Below, in pieces: positions 53,665 through 62,186 of a DNA stretch of 64,000 nt. Source of the stretch: Flavobacterium poyangense (GTDB taxonomy: Bacteria > Bacteroidota > Bacteroidia > Flavobacteriales > Flavobacteriaceae); contig NZ_JAALLN010000001.1 of the NCBI RefSeq assembly GCF_011751075.1, positions 1,029,113-1,093,112 of the forward strand, written 5' to 3'. How positions within the stretch are numbered: position 1 is the stretch's first letter; each line of letters opens with the position of its first letter. The notes under the pieces are model-generated. The model made no database searches. It saw only the letters and a program-made list of their open reading frames with translations, and had not been told where the DNA came from. The translations under genes were made by a program, and so were the position numbers.

Positions 53665-54248
53665 TCTAAATAAGCTGAAATAGCTAAAATTGTAAAAATT
53701 AAATACTGAAGTGACAACATCCCTAAACCACGATAAGCATAGAGAGGCACTACAATAATATCACCAATAATCCAAAGTGTCCAGTTTTCGATTTTTTTTC
53801 TGGCCATGTACCACATTCCTGCAAAAAATATTCCTGACGCAATCATATCGACATAATTGTCCTTTTTGATTTCATAATCGAAATATTTATAAATCCCGAA
53901 AACTACAAAAACAGTTATTAAAAACAATATAACTCCTATTATTTTTTCTTTAAAACTAGTTCGTGTAATGGGCAGATTATCCTCAACAGTTCCTCCTTTT
54001 CCCCACACATACCAGCCGTAAATACTCATTATAGAAAAATAACCGTTAATGATCATATCACCAATATAACCTGCAACGTATAACAGGTAAACCGAAATTA
54101 CGGTGGCGATTAAACCCGTTGGATAGACCCAAATATTTTCTTTTTTGGCAAACCAAACACTCAAGATTCCACACACAAAAACCAAAAACTCCAAAGCGAT
54201 GTGCCATTGCGGAACATTTTTATAACTCTCAAGAAAAAAATCAATCAT
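53625..54248 (-). CDS. pnuC: PnuC-type transporter
   Basis: The protein has 207 residues, six to seven membrane helices and PnuC motifs (GILSVWFAKKENIWVYPTGL, SIYGWYVWGK, WTLWIIGDIIVVPLYAYRG). PnuC proteins import nicotinamide riboside; relatives (PnuT) import thiamin. The 40-bp overlap with the kinase gene indicates one uptake-and-phosphorylate module. The ligand cannot be settled from sequence. Confidence 0.9.
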   Translation of the reverse strand: MIDFFLESYKNVPQWHIALEFLVFVCGILSVWFAKKENIWVYPTGLIATVISVYLLYVAGYIGDMIINGYFSIMSIYGWYVWGKGGTVEDNLPITRTSFKEKIIGVILFLITVFVVFGIYKYFDYEIKKDNYVDMIASGIFFAGMWYMARKKIENWTLWIIGDIIVVPLYAYRGLGMLSLQYLIFTILAISAYLEWRKILDSKKQLS

Positions 54249-54284
54249 TTTAGCAGGTTGTTTCCGTTTGTTATTTTTTACTTT

Positions 54285-55013
54285 TTAGGCTTCAAAAAAG
54301 TGGCTATTATTCTCAAAAGCAGTTCCAATTACTACTAAATCTGCACCTGCGGTATACGCCTTTTGAATTCCTTGCAAATCTACAATTCCTCCGCCAACAA
54401 TAACCGGAATTTCAACATTTTGAGCCACTAACGTTATCATTTCTAACGGGACAGCTTCTTTTGCTCCACTTCCTGCTTCCAGATAAATTAATTTATTCCC
54501 CAGCATTTCGCCAGCCTGTGCTGTTGCCAAAACCAAGTCCAGATCCTGACGATCCAAAGGTTGTGTTTTGCTTACTCGTGCTACAGCTGTTTCATTACCG
54601 CTTTCTATTAAAATATATCCTGTTGAAATGACCTCAAGATTTGTTTTTTTCAGAATTGGTGCCGCCTGAACCTGATATTCGATTAGATAATCTGCATTTC
54701 GTCCGGATAATAAAGACAAAAACAAAATAGCATCGGCCTGAGAAGAAATCTGAGACGGATCACCCGGAAATAAGACAACGGGCAAATTTGTTTTTTGTTT
54801 TAACTCTGTCATTAATTCTTCCAGAATAGTAGTCTGAACAACACTACCTCCAACAAAAATGTGTGTTGCCGGTGATTGCTTTATTTTAAGTAAAAGGTGA
54901 CCCAAATTCTCCCAAACAATCTTATCCGGATCCAAAAGTATGGCAAGTAATTTTTGTCCATCAATCTTGGCCTGAATAATTTGTTGGTAAATATCAGTTG
55001 TTTTTTGTTTCAT
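54285..55013 (-). CDS. Geranylgeranylglyceryl phosphate synthase-like protein
   Basis: The protein has 242 residues and a TIM-barrel pattern: AILLDPDKI, HIFVGGSVVQTT, VVLFPGDPSQIS, YLEAGSGAKEAVP and VGGGIVDLQGIQKAY. It matches the bacterial GGGP synthase family, which joins a prenyl diphosphate to glycerol-1-phosphate; Flavobacterium enzymes of this type have been studied. Its role in bacteria is not clear. It lies upstream of pnuC and is divergent from the Crp/Fnr gene. Confidence 0.88.
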   Translation of the reverse strand: MKQKTTDIYQQIIQAKIDGQKLLAILLDPDKIVWENLGHLLLKIKQSPATHIFVGGSVVQTTILEELMTELKQKTNLPVVLFPGDPSQISSQADAILFLSLLSGRNADYLIEYQVQAAPILKKTNLEVISTGYILIESGNETAVARVSKTQPLDRQDLDLVLATAQAGEMLGNKLIYLEAGSGAKEAVPLEMITLVAQNVEIPVIVGGGIVDLQGIQKAYTAGADLVVIGTAFENNSHFFEA

Positions 55014-55067
55014 AATCGGCAGTAAAAGTAAAAGTTTTTTAATCCAGAAGAACTATTTTGAATAAAT

Positions 55068-55075
55068 TATATTTG
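55068..55075 (+). promoter_or_regulatory. -7 element of the Crp/Fnr gene
   Basis: TATATTTG, 32 bp before the ATG at 55108, which argues against the in-frame TTG at 55087. Confidence 0.55.
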
Positions 55076-55107
55076 CGTAACGGCTTTTGAAACAAAAGAA
55101 ACAACTT

Positions 55108-55704
55108 ATGATAGCTACTCCTCTTTTAGAAAAATATGGCGCCTCAAAGAAATTCTACGAAAAAACTACTACCGTTTTTGAAGAAGGAAAATTACCGACA
55201 CATTATTATCAAATTGTTTCCGGCGAGATAAAAATGAACAATTACAATGATGAAGGACGGGAATTTATTCAGGGAATCTTTTACAAAGACCAATCTTTTG
55301 GTGAACCTCCTTTATTTTTAAATCAAAAATACCCTGCAAGTGCCGTTGCCGTTGAGGATACAGAAATTCTTTGCCTGTCTAAATCGGGTTTCATGAAGCT
55401 TCTGGAAGAAAATCCATCAATCAGCCTTAAAATAATTGAGAATTTAGCGCAGCGTTTGTATTACAAATCGGTTATGGCAGCAGAAATGTCGACTCAGGAA
55501 CCCGAGCATCTAATTTTAAAATTGATGGATCACGGAATTGCTTATTTTAACTTCAAAAAGGAGGCCAATGGTTACCTCATCAATTTTACAAGACAACAAA
55601 TTGGCGATTTAACAGGACTACGTGTCGAGACCGTTATCAGGACGATTAAAACCTTAGAAAAGAAAGGACTTTTAAAGATTATTAACAGAAAAGTATACCG
55701 CTAA
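55108..55704 (+). CDS. Crp/Fnr-family regulator
   Basis: The protein has 198 residues from the ATG at 55108. It has a cyclic-nucleotide-binding-like domain (TTTVFEEGKLPTHYYQIVSGEIKMNN, EPPLFLNQKYPASAVAVEDTEILCLS) and a C-terminal HTH_Crp domain (FTRQQIGDLTGLRVETVIRTIKTLEKKGLL). No FNR-type Cys cluster is present, so it does not sense oxygen by an iron-sulfur cluster. The next gene pair has an FNR-like palindrome in its promoter, so this regulator is the probable controller (inference). Confidence 0.9.
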   Translation: MIATPLLEKYGASKKFYEKTTTVFEEGKLPTHYYQIVSGEIKMNNYNDEGREFIQGIFYKDQSFGEPPLFLNQKYPASAVAVEDTEILCLSKSGFMKLLEENPSISLKIIENLAQRLYYKSVMAAEMSTQEPEHLILKLMDHGIAYFNFKKEANGYLINFTRQQIGDLTGLRVETVIRTIKTLEKKGLLKIINRKVYR

Positions 55705-55718
55705 AAAAGTTCTTATTT

Positions 55719-55734
55719 TATGATTTAAGTCATA
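55719..55734 (+). promoter_or_regulatory. Putative Crp/Fnr operator
   Basis: TATGA-N6-TCATA (TATGATTTAAGTCATA) is a palindrome like FNR/CRP sites. Its centre is about 44 bp upstream of the predicted transcript start (about 55771), the usual position for activation. Confidence 0.55.
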
Positions 55735-55756
55735 AACCCATGGTGTATCATGGTCG

Positions 55757-55764
55757 TAAATTTG
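55757..55764 (+). promoter_or_regulatory. -7 element of the haemoglobin operon
   Basis: TAAATTTG, with the operator just upstream and no -33 element. It supports the start of the next gene at 55785. Confidence 0.55.
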
Positions 55765-55784
55765 TTACTATAAAATTATACATC

Positions 55785-56072
55785 ATGACACTTTATAACG
55801 CAACATTCGAAAATTTCAACAAAAGTTACTTTGGTTCTGCTACTATGGCAATAATTGGACAAAGCTGTCTGGGAGCTACCGCAGCGATGTTTGTACTTTC
55901 TAACGGAACATCAGTAACACAAATGATTCAGCTGGCTGTTATTGTATTTACCAATATATTTGCCAATACTTCTATCTTAGCTCAAATGAGTCACAAAACC
56001 GTTTTTAACTTAATCCTTACAAGTGTGTTCTTTAGCATCTTATTTATAATTATCAACAACATCATATCATGA
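55785..56072 (+). CDS. Small membrane protein linked to the truncated haemoglobin
   Basis: The protein has 95 residues and three membrane helices (MAIIGQSCLGATAAMFVL, LAVIVFTNIFANTSILA, LILTSVFFSILFIIINNI). The start at 55785 follows the promoter; the in-frame start at 55740 lies upstream of it. No family is named. It overlaps the haemoglobin gene by 4 bp, so it is probably a partner in handling O2 or NO at the membrane (inference). Confidence 0.75.
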   Translation: MTLYNATFENFNKSYFGSATMAIIGQSCLGATAAMFVLSNGTSVTQMIQLAVIVFTNIFANTSILAQMSHKTVFNLILTSVFFSILFIIINNIIS

Positions 56073-56488
56073 GAAAACAACTAGAAAACAGAGCCGATAT
56101 TGCTCTTTTGGTACAAACTTTCTATACTAAAATTAGAGCCGATGATGAAATTGGTTTTTATTTTAATACCATGATAAAAGACTGGGATGCCCACCTGGAA
56201 AAGCTGACGGACTTTTGGGAAACAAATCTGTTTGCCGTTAGAAAATACGACGGAAATCCTCTTGCAGTACACAATGAAGTTGACACCTACTTTGAGGGTA
56301 AAATCACATCAAATGAATTTGGAATCTGGCTCAACTACTGGTTTCAGACTCTAGAGGAGCTTTTTGAAGGCGAAAATGCAGAAATCCTAAAAAGACGAGC
56401 CAGAAAAATGGGAACATTTCTTTTTATGAGCATGTTTGAACATCGGAAAAAATTGGCCGAGGATAAAACTTACTGCTCAAAAGCATAA
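56069..56488 (+). CDS. Group III truncated haemoglobin
   Basis: The protein has 139 residues with the group III pattern (IALLVQTFYTKIRADDEIGFYFN, DWDAHLEKLTDFW, GNPLAVHNEVD with the likely proximal His68, LFEGENAEILKRRARKMG). It binds haem and may handle O2, NO or peroxide. It is the second gene of an operon behind an FNR-like site. The last 19 bp overlap the convergent transferase gene. Confidence 0.93.
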   Translation: MRKQLENRADIALLVQTFYTKIRADDEIGFYFNTMIKDWDAHLEKLTDFWETNLFAVRKYDGNPLAVHNEVDTYFEGKITSNEFGIWLNYWFQTLEELFEGENAEILKRRARKMGTFLFMSMFEHRKKLAEDKTYCSKA

Positions 56489-57120
56489 ACGAGCGTAAAA
56501 TTTTGCCCCGAAGCATTTGATTTGATCTCTTTGTAATGTACATCAAAATCTTTTACCAAATCGTCAAAATGAAGACTGGCCTGTGCGCTGTCTTCTTTTA
56601 AAGAAAAAGAATTTACCCGGATATGGTCTTTGAAACTAATCCCTTTTTCATTTCTAATTTTAAAGATAGCTTCTTTTGCTCCCCAAATCACCGTAAGCTT
56701 TTTTATATATTTTAATGTCGAGTCCGGTTTTAAATAACTGCATTCATAATCTGTAAACTTATCTGCAATGCGAAGGATTTTTTCGCGTTGCAGTTCCATA
56801 TCAATCCCCACGGTTTCTTCGCTGATAATGATGGCAGCGAAGTTGTGCGAATGCGTAATCGAAATATAATTATCACAATAAAAATAAGGTTTCCCGAATT
56901 CGTCATAGTGTAAATCATGATCGGTAAAACCCATTTCCTGAATTAACATACGAACGCTCAAAAAAGCACGTTGATGCATCAGGGACTTCATTCCGTTGAG
57001 TCTCAATTGCGTTTTTTCTTTCAACACAACTTTATCCAGTAACTCTTCTAAAGATTCTGTTATTTCCCAAATTAAAATTTTGGTTGTTTCGTTGTGCTGT
57101 ATGGTCTGAAATAAAGGCAT
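56470..57120 (-). CDS. 4'-phosphopantetheinyl transferase, Sfp type
   Basis: The protein has 216 residues. The two signature motifs are present: GVDMELQ and WGAKEAIFKI, with the Mg-binding Asp and Glu, and SITHSH upstream. It transfers phosphopantetheine to carrier proteins in fatty acid, polyketide or peptide synthesis. No carrier-protein genes are adjacent, so the substrate is unknown. It is convergent with the haemoglobin gene. Confidence 0.9.
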   Translation of the reverse strand: MPLFQTIQHNETTKILIWEITESLEELLDKVVLKEKTQLRLNGMKSLMHQRAFLSVRMLIQEMGFTDHDLHYDEFGKPYFYCDNYISITHSHNFAAIIISEETVGIDMELQREKILRIADKFTDYECSYLKPDSTLKYIKKLTVIWGAKEAIFKIRNEKGISFKDHIRVNSFSLKEDSAQASLHFDDLVKDFDVHYKEIKSNASGQNFTLVYAFEQ

Positions 57121-57455
57121 TTTTTTATTATGAATTATAATTTGTAAATGATATGTACTGAACTATTTTGAAATCTCAGGATAAAATCCGTTACAGAATT
57201 CGAAATTCTTACAAAAACTTTACTGAGAACAGCATTCTTTTGTAACATCCGGATAAGTTGTCGGGAGCAGTAAAAGATACAATAGACAGCAGGATTAGCT
57301 GCTTACTCTGACTATGCCTGACATGACAACCAAATATTTATCTAAGACACAAAAGATTAAGTAATTAAACATTTCACAAATCTTACAGAAATTAGTAAAA
57401 ATTTAAAGTTATTACGTAAATTTGCCAAAAATTTACAATTACAAATATACTATAA
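57121..57455. other. Intergenic gap upstream of ahcY
   Basis: The gap of about 335 bp has no gene. It holds a small hairpin (CAGCAG GATTA GCTGC, about 57286-57301) and the ahcY -7 element TAAATTTG at 57417-57424. No SAH riboswitch motif is visible. Confidence 0.4.
57417..57424 (+). promoter_or_regulatory. -7 element of ahcY
   Basis: TAAATTTG, 32 bp before the ATG at 57456. Confidence 0.55.
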
Positions 57456-58772
57456 ATGAGTACTACAACTACGCCTTTTGTGGCTTTCAAAGTAAAAGAC
57501 ATTTCTCTAGCAGCTTGGGGAAGAAAAGAAATTGAATTAGCTGAGGCTGAAATGCCAGGTTTAATGGCACTTCGTGCTGAATACAAAGACGAACAACCTC
57601 TTAAAGGTGCGCGTATTGCAGGATGTTTACACATGACAATCCAAACTGCAGTTTTGATCGAGACTTTAATTGCTCTTGGTGCTGAAGTTACTTGGAGTTC
57701 TTGTAACATTTTCTCTACTCAGGACCAGGCTGCTGCTGCTATTGCTGCTGCCGGAATTCAGGTTTATGCCTGGAAAGGTCTTGACGAAGAGTCTTTTGAC
57801 TGGTGTATTGAGCAAACTTTATTCTTTGGTGAAGACAGAAAACCATTAAACATGATCTTGGATGATGGCGGGGATTTAACCAACATGGTTATAGACCGTT
57901 ACCCGGAATTAGTTCCTGGTATCAAAGGTTTATCTGAAGAAACTACAACTGGTGTTCACAGACTTTACGAAAGAGTAAAAGCCGGAACTTTACCAATGCC
58001 TGCAATCAACATTAACGACTCTGTTACTAAATCTAAATTTGACAACAAATACGGATGTAAAGAATCTGCTGTAGATGCTGTACGTCGTGCTACTGACTTG
58101 ATGTTGGCCGGAAAAAGAGTTGTGGTTTGCGGATACGGTGACGTTGGAAAAGGAACTGCTGCTTCTTTCAGAGGTGCAGGATCTATTGTAACGGTTACTG
58201 AAATTGACCCAATTTGTGCTTTACAAGCTGCAATGGACGGTTATGAGGTTAAAAAATTAAACACTGTAATTGCTAATGCTGATATCATCATTACCACTAC
58301 AGGAAATAAAGATATCGTTCTTGGAAGTCATTTCGAACAAATGAAAGACAAAACTGTTGTTTGTAACATCGGACACTTTGATAACGAAATTGATATGGCT
58401 TGGTTAAACAAAAACCACGGTGCTTCTAAAATCGAAATCAAACCACAAGTTGACAAATATACAATCGCAGGAAAAGATATCATCATTCTTGCTGAAGGTC
58501 GTTTAGTTAACCTTGGTTGTGCTACAGGTCACCCAAGTTTTGTAATGAGTAACTCATTTACAAACCAAACTTTGGCACAAATCGAATTATGGAACAACAG
58601 TGCTGCTTACAACAATGACGTTTATATGTTACCTAAACATTTAGATGAAAAAGTAGCGGCTTTACACTTAGCTAAATTAGGAGTTGAATTGGAAGTTTTA
58701 CGTGAAGATCAAGCTGCTTACATCGGTGTTGAAGTTCAGGGTCCATTCAAACCGGAATACTACAGATACTAA
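57456..58772 (+). CDS. ahcY: Adenosylhomocysteinase
   Basis: The protein has 438 residues with the family motifs: [53 protein letters not shown], the NAD-binding [20 protein letters not shown] and the C-terminal KPEYYRY. It hydrolyses S-adenosylhomocysteine to adenosine and homocysteine, keeping methylation reactions running. It is full length. Confidence 0.98.
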   Translation: MSTTTTPFVAFKVKDISLAAWGRKEIELAEAEMPGLMALRAEYKDEQPLKGARIAGCLHMTIQTAVLIETLIALGAEVTWSSCNIFSTQDQAAAAIAAAGIQVYAWKGLDEESFDWCIEQTLFFGEDRKPLNMILDDGGDLTNMVIDRYPELVPGIKGLSEETTTGVHRLYERVKAGTLPMPAININDSVTKSKFDNKYGCKESAVDAVRRATDLMLAGKRVVVCGYGDVGKGTAASFRGAGSIVTVTEIDPICALQAAMDGYEVKKLNTVIANADIIITTTGNKDIVLGSHFEQMKDKTVVCNIGHFDNEIDMAWLNKNHGASKIEIKPQVDKYTIAGKDIIILAEGRLVNLGCATGHPSFVMSNSFTNQTLAQIELWNNSAAYNNDVYMLPKHLDEKVAALHLAKLGVELEVLREDQAAYIGVEVQGPFKPEYYRY

Positions 58773-58792
58773 ATAATTGTAGATTTAAGATT
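58761..58792. repeat. Direct repeat copy 1, at the ahcY end
   Basis: ATACTAAATAATTGTAGATT and flanks, 32 bp, include the ahcY stop codon. The same stretch recurs at 59231-59262 with one change. Confidence 0.85.
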
Positions 58793-58807
58793 TACGATTA
58801 TAGACTT

Positions 58808-58837
58808 AAACCCTTACAGCAATGTGAGGGTTTTTAA
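58808..58837 (+). terminator. Intrinsic terminator after ahcY
   Basis: AAACCCTTACA (58808-58818) and TGTGAGGGTTT pair around GCAA, followed by T's. Confidence 0.9.
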
Positions 58838-58921
58838 TTTATAATTGTTGATTTTATTTATATATTAGCCAAGAAACGGTGAGAGAATAAACCCCATTAA
58901 AACGACAAGCTTCAAAAAAAT

Positions 58922-59206
58922 ATGGTTGAAAAAGTTCTATGTGAACAACATGGTTCACAGGATATGTCTTTTACCTGTGTTCATATTGCAACGGCAATAG
59001 ACGCGAAAAGAAAAGTTGGTTTCTTTTATTCAGAAGCCGAAGAAGACCTTCCACAAATTGCCTGGTGCGGAGCATGCGAACAATGGTTACTGGATAATGG
59101 AGAAGAATGGAATGCCGCATTTGAATCACTAGCCGATTTTAAAATGTTATGCGCGAATTGTTATGACGAAGCCAAAGAAATTCAGTTTGGCACTGATAAA
59201 ACTTAA
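58922..59206 (+). CDS. Small Cys-rich protein, probable zinc binder
   Basis: The protein has 94 residues and no signal peptide. It has four pairs of potential metal ligands: Cys7/His10, Cys19/His21, Cys49/Cys52 (WCGACE) and Cys77/Cys80 (CANC). This suggests two zinc sites. Similar small proteins of unknown function exist in other bacteria. It is flanked by 32-bp direct repeats, one of which carries the ahcY stop codon, so it may have been inserted there. Confidence 0.75.
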   Translation: MVEKVLCEQHGSQDMSFTCVHIATAIDAKRKVGFFYSEAEEDLPQIAWCGACEQWLLDNGEEWNAAFESLADFKMLCANCYDEAKEIQFGTDKT

Positions 59207-59230
59207 CCAAAAACATGATTTTTACGTCTT

Positions 59231-59262
59231 TACAAATACTAAATAATTGTAGATTTAAGATT
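59231..59262. repeat. Direct repeat copy 2
   Basis: It matches 58761-58792 at 31 of 32 positions, in the same orientation. Confidence 0.85.
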
Positions 59263-59423
59263 GTTGATCTTAGATTTTATTACCTATTCAAGTCAGACAG
59301 CTTTTAAAACCTGTCGGGGCATCTTTATAACATTCTCCAAAAAAATTGTACTTTTATACCCTACTGCTTACTTTTAAGAATCAAGATAAGTCACCATTTC
59401 TCAACGACATAAATACTATAGCC

Positions 59424-61742
59424 TTGAAAAAAACATCTTATTTATTTGCCTTCTTATTTTTGCTAAGCTTTCCGCAAATTACTTTTTCTCAGGAGAAGAA
59501 ACCAAAAGTTGTATTGGTATTAAGTGGTGGTGGCGCAAAAGGAATTGCGCATATCCCGCTTTTACAAAAACTCGATTCTCTACACATTGTTCCCGATCTG
59601 ATTGTTGGAAATAGTATGGGAAGCATCATCGGAGGTTTGTACGCGATGGGGTATTCAGGAGATAGTATCGAAAAAATAACCAAAAACATTTATTGGGACA
59701 AATTACTTGGCGGAGGCCAGTCCTTAAAAGCCGTAAGCGCAGAAGAAAAAAGAGAGTTTCAGAGATATTTGGTTGGAATTGGCATTAAAGATGGAAAACT
59801 AAACAGTGTGGGCTCGCTCTTAAATGATCAAAATCTACGGGATTACCTCTCTGAATTGACCTTTCCTGTATACAATGTGAAAAATTTTGACAGTTTACCG
59901 ATACCGTTTAGAGCCATGGCTACTGATCTGGTTGAAGGAAAAGAAGTGATCTTAAGCAAAGGCAATTTAGCCTATGCCATGCGAGCCAGTATGTCTTTGC
60001 CTGCTATTTTTAAACCTATGCCCTATGAAAAAACGGTATTGGTTGATGGAGGTGTAATGAATAATTTCCCAACAGATGTTGCTAAACAAATGGGGGCGGA
60101 TATCATTATCGGTAGCGATGTAGGTGGAGGAATGCAACCCATGGATAAACTGAATAATCTTGCAACCGTATTGATGCAAACCAGTATGTTTCCGAGTAAC
60201 ATTAAAAATCCGGCTAATCGGGCACTCTGTACGATCCTGGTAGATCATCCGCCGAACTTACGTTTCTCGACCGCTGATTTTGGCAAAAGTAACGAAATAT
60301 ACAAAGATGGTAAAATTGCAACGGAACAAAACCTACCGGCTTTAATTGCACTGGCAGAAAAATTAAACGCATATCCGCAACGGATTCATGTGTTACCAAA
60401 AATGCCGCAGGAATTTATTCTTGATACCATTGTTTATAGAAGAATCAGCGAGGAAAATCTTCCTTTAGTAATTGCCCGGGCAAACCTCAAACCACATATA
60501 AAATATACCAACAAAGATTTAATAGCGGGTATAAACAGAGCCATGGGCACCAACCTCTTTGATCAAATATCATACACCTATTTCATAAAAAACAAAGAGA
60601 AACTCGGAATTGCATTAATTGGATATGAACGTGCCAAAAACCAAATTAACACATCTGTACATTTTGATAATTACAGAGGTGTGGGGCTTATTTTTAATTA
60701 TACCGCCAGAAATGTTCTTGCGGAATCATCTCGTCTTCTGGTAACATTAGACATCGCGGAGCAACCCAAAGCGAGAATCAATTTTCAGAAAAATTTTGGA
60801 AGAAAAAAAGACTGGTGGTGGACCTCTGAACTTTATGCTGCGTTTTTAGAGCAAGAAATTTTTATAGGTGGAAAATCTACAGATAACTTACTTTATAATA
60901 CTTTAGAATTTAACAATGAGGCGAATAAAAATTTAAATTCACTTAAAAGTTACGTAGGTTTTGGTTTATACTACCAATACACCCAATTAAAACCAAAATA
61001 CAAAACCGAATATAATCCTAATGTATTTACTCTTAACAATTACCATTTTAATTCGATAGAGCTAAACATGCATTATTCGTACAATGACATGAACAATGTT
61101 TTTTTCGCAACCACCGGAACTATTGTAAAGGCCAATATAAACAGATCCTTTCTTGCGGATGTTTCTTTTTCTACCGCCGATCCAAACAGAATAAATATTT
61201 CCAGCCCAACAAATAGTTACACCAGATTTGGCTTTGCATTTGAAAAAAGAATGTTTTTACGAAAAAGAATAACAGGACTAGTGGGGTTTGATGCTAATTT
61301 TACATTCCTGGACAAACTTAAAGGCAATCAAGAGTACTTTCCTGGTTATGGAGTTGCCGCAAAATATTTTTTAGGAGGTGTCATACCTAATTCCGGCAGT
61401 AATCGCTTTTGTTTTCCCGGACTACATGAAGACGAACTCGCAGTTACTCAATTTATGGGAATGAAGCTTGGCGCTCAGGTAAACCTAACAAGAAAAGTCT
61501 ACCTAACCCCTCATTTTAATTTTGCAACTGTTGGTTTTGACGAGTTTAATAATTACATCGATAAAGCACTTACCCCAAAAGGAAAATGGGATCAAAATGA
61601 AGAACCCAGTCTGATCCTTTCAGGTGGAGCCACCATTTCTTATCAATCTATTTTAGGACCTATTCATTTTGATGCTTCATGGGTCAATGATATAGACAAG
61701 GTGAGATTGTTTTTTAGTGTTGGTTTATCACTCAATCCATAA
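59424..61742 (+). CDS. Patatin-like phospholipase with outer-membrane barrel
   Basis: I place the start at a TTG (59424), which gives LKKTSYLFAFLFLL and a signal peptide ending TFSQ; the reading frame has no ATG before the patatin domain. The patatin domain (about 30-290) has the glycine loop SGGGAKGIAH, the nucleophile GNSMGS and the catalytic Asp in DGG. A POTRA-like segment follows and then a C-terminal barrel of BamA/TamA type ending VGLSLNP. This matches type Vd autotransporter lipases. The lipid substrate is not known. Confidence 0.88.
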   Translation: MKKTSYLFAFLFLLSFPQITFSQEKKPKVVLVLSGGGAKGIAHIPLLQKLDSLHIVPDLIVGNSMGSIIGGLYAMGYSGDSIEKITKNIYWDKLLGGGQSLKAVSAEEKREFQRYLVGIGIKDGKLNSVGSLLNDQNLRDYLSELTFPVYNVKNFDSLPIPFRAMATDLVEGKEVILSKGNLAYAMRASMSLPAIFKPMPYEKTVLVDGGVMNNFPTDVAKQMGADIIIGSDVGGGMQPMDKLNNLATVLMQTSMFPSNIKNPANRALCTILVDHPPNLRFSTADFGKSNEIYKDGKIATEQNLPALIALAEKLNAYPQRIHVLPKMPQEFILDTIVYRRISEENLPLVIARANLKPHIKYTNKDLIAGINRAMGTNLFDQISYTYFIKNKEKLGIALIGYERAKNQINTSVHFDNYRGVGLIFNYTARNVLAESSRLLVTLDIAEQPKARINFQKNFGRKKDWWWTSELYAAFLEQEIFIGGKSTDNLLYNTLEFNNEANKNLNSLKSYVGFGLYYQYTQLKPKYKTEYNPNVFTLNNYHFNSIELNMHYSYNDMNNVFFATTGTIVKANINRSFLADVSFSTADPNRINISSPTNSYTRFGFAFEKRMFLRKRITGLVGFDANFTFLDKLKGNQEYFPGYGVAAKYFLGGVIPNSGSNRFCFPGLHEDELAVTQFMGMKLGAQVNLTRKVYLTPHFNFATVGFDEFNNYIDKALTPKGKWDQNEEPSLILSGGATISYQSILGPIHFDASWVNDIDKVRLFFSVGLSLNP

Positions 61743-61790
61743 AAAATTAGACGGTTTTAAAGCCGATCGGGGTTATTTTTTAAGAAAGCT

Positions 61791-61798
61791 TAACTTTG
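61791..61798 (+). promoter_or_regulatory. -7 element of the SMR gene
   Basis: TAACTTTG, 16 bp before the ATG at 61814. Confidence 0.5.
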
Positions 61799-61813
61799 TA
61801 AAAAACAGAAATC

Positions 61814-62146
61814 ATGAAAAATTTTATATTTTTAGGCATTGCCATTATCTTCGAAATCATTGCAACTTCTGCATTAAAAAAATCGGAAGAGTTCACAAAA
61901 CTCATCCCCAGCATTATTACGGTTATCGGATATTGTGGTGCATTTTACTTTTTAAGTTTTGCCATCAGAACTATTCCTGTCGGAATTGCATATGCCATTT
62001 GGTCCGGAGTCGGAATTGTTTTAATTACTATTATCGGAGCTGTTTTTTTTAAGCAAATCCCCGATTTACCTGCTATTATTGGTTTATTATTAATTCTTAT
62101 TGGTGTTGTTGTTATTAACGTTTTTTCTAAAACTGTGGCACACTGA
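61814..62146 (+). CDS. Small multidrug resistance (EmrE/SugE) transporter
   Basis: The protein has 110 residues in four membrane helices. The essential Glu14 is present (AIIFEIIATSALK) together with the AIWSGVG motif. It exports cations such as quaternary ammonium compounds or guanidinium by proton exchange. The Glu/Trp pattern favours the EmrE subtype over SugE, but not firmly. Confidence 0.93.
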   Translation: MKNFIFLGIAIIFEIIATSALKKSEEFTKLIPSIITVIGYCGAFYFLSFAIRTIPVGIAYAIWSGVGIVLITIIGAVFFKQIPDLPAIIGLLLILIGVVVINVFSKTVAH

Positions 62147-62157
62147 TTAAAAAACAG

Positions 62158-62186
62158 TACTTTTGATAGTATCAAATGATACTATC
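62158..62186 (+). promoter_or_regulatory. Fic gene promoter with overlapping operator
   Basis: TACTTTTG (62158-62165) is the -7 element. It overlaps the perfect palindrome GATAGTATCA AA TGATACTATC (62165-62186; 10-bp arms, 2-bp spacer), which ends exactly before the ATG at 62187. Confidence 0.75.

Noticed and set aside
57121..57455. Possible SAH riboswitch before ahcY
   Set aside because: No conserved SAH or SAM motif is visible, only a short weak hairpin.
59346..59423. Upstream TTG start for the patatin gene
   Set aside because: It overlaps a promoter-like TACTTTTA and would place 26 polar residues before the signal peptide.
61717..62052. Frame-shifted open reading frame overlapping the SMR gene
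   Set aside because: Its protein is Cys/His/Tyr-rich and unlike known proteins, and the SMR frame is clearly real.
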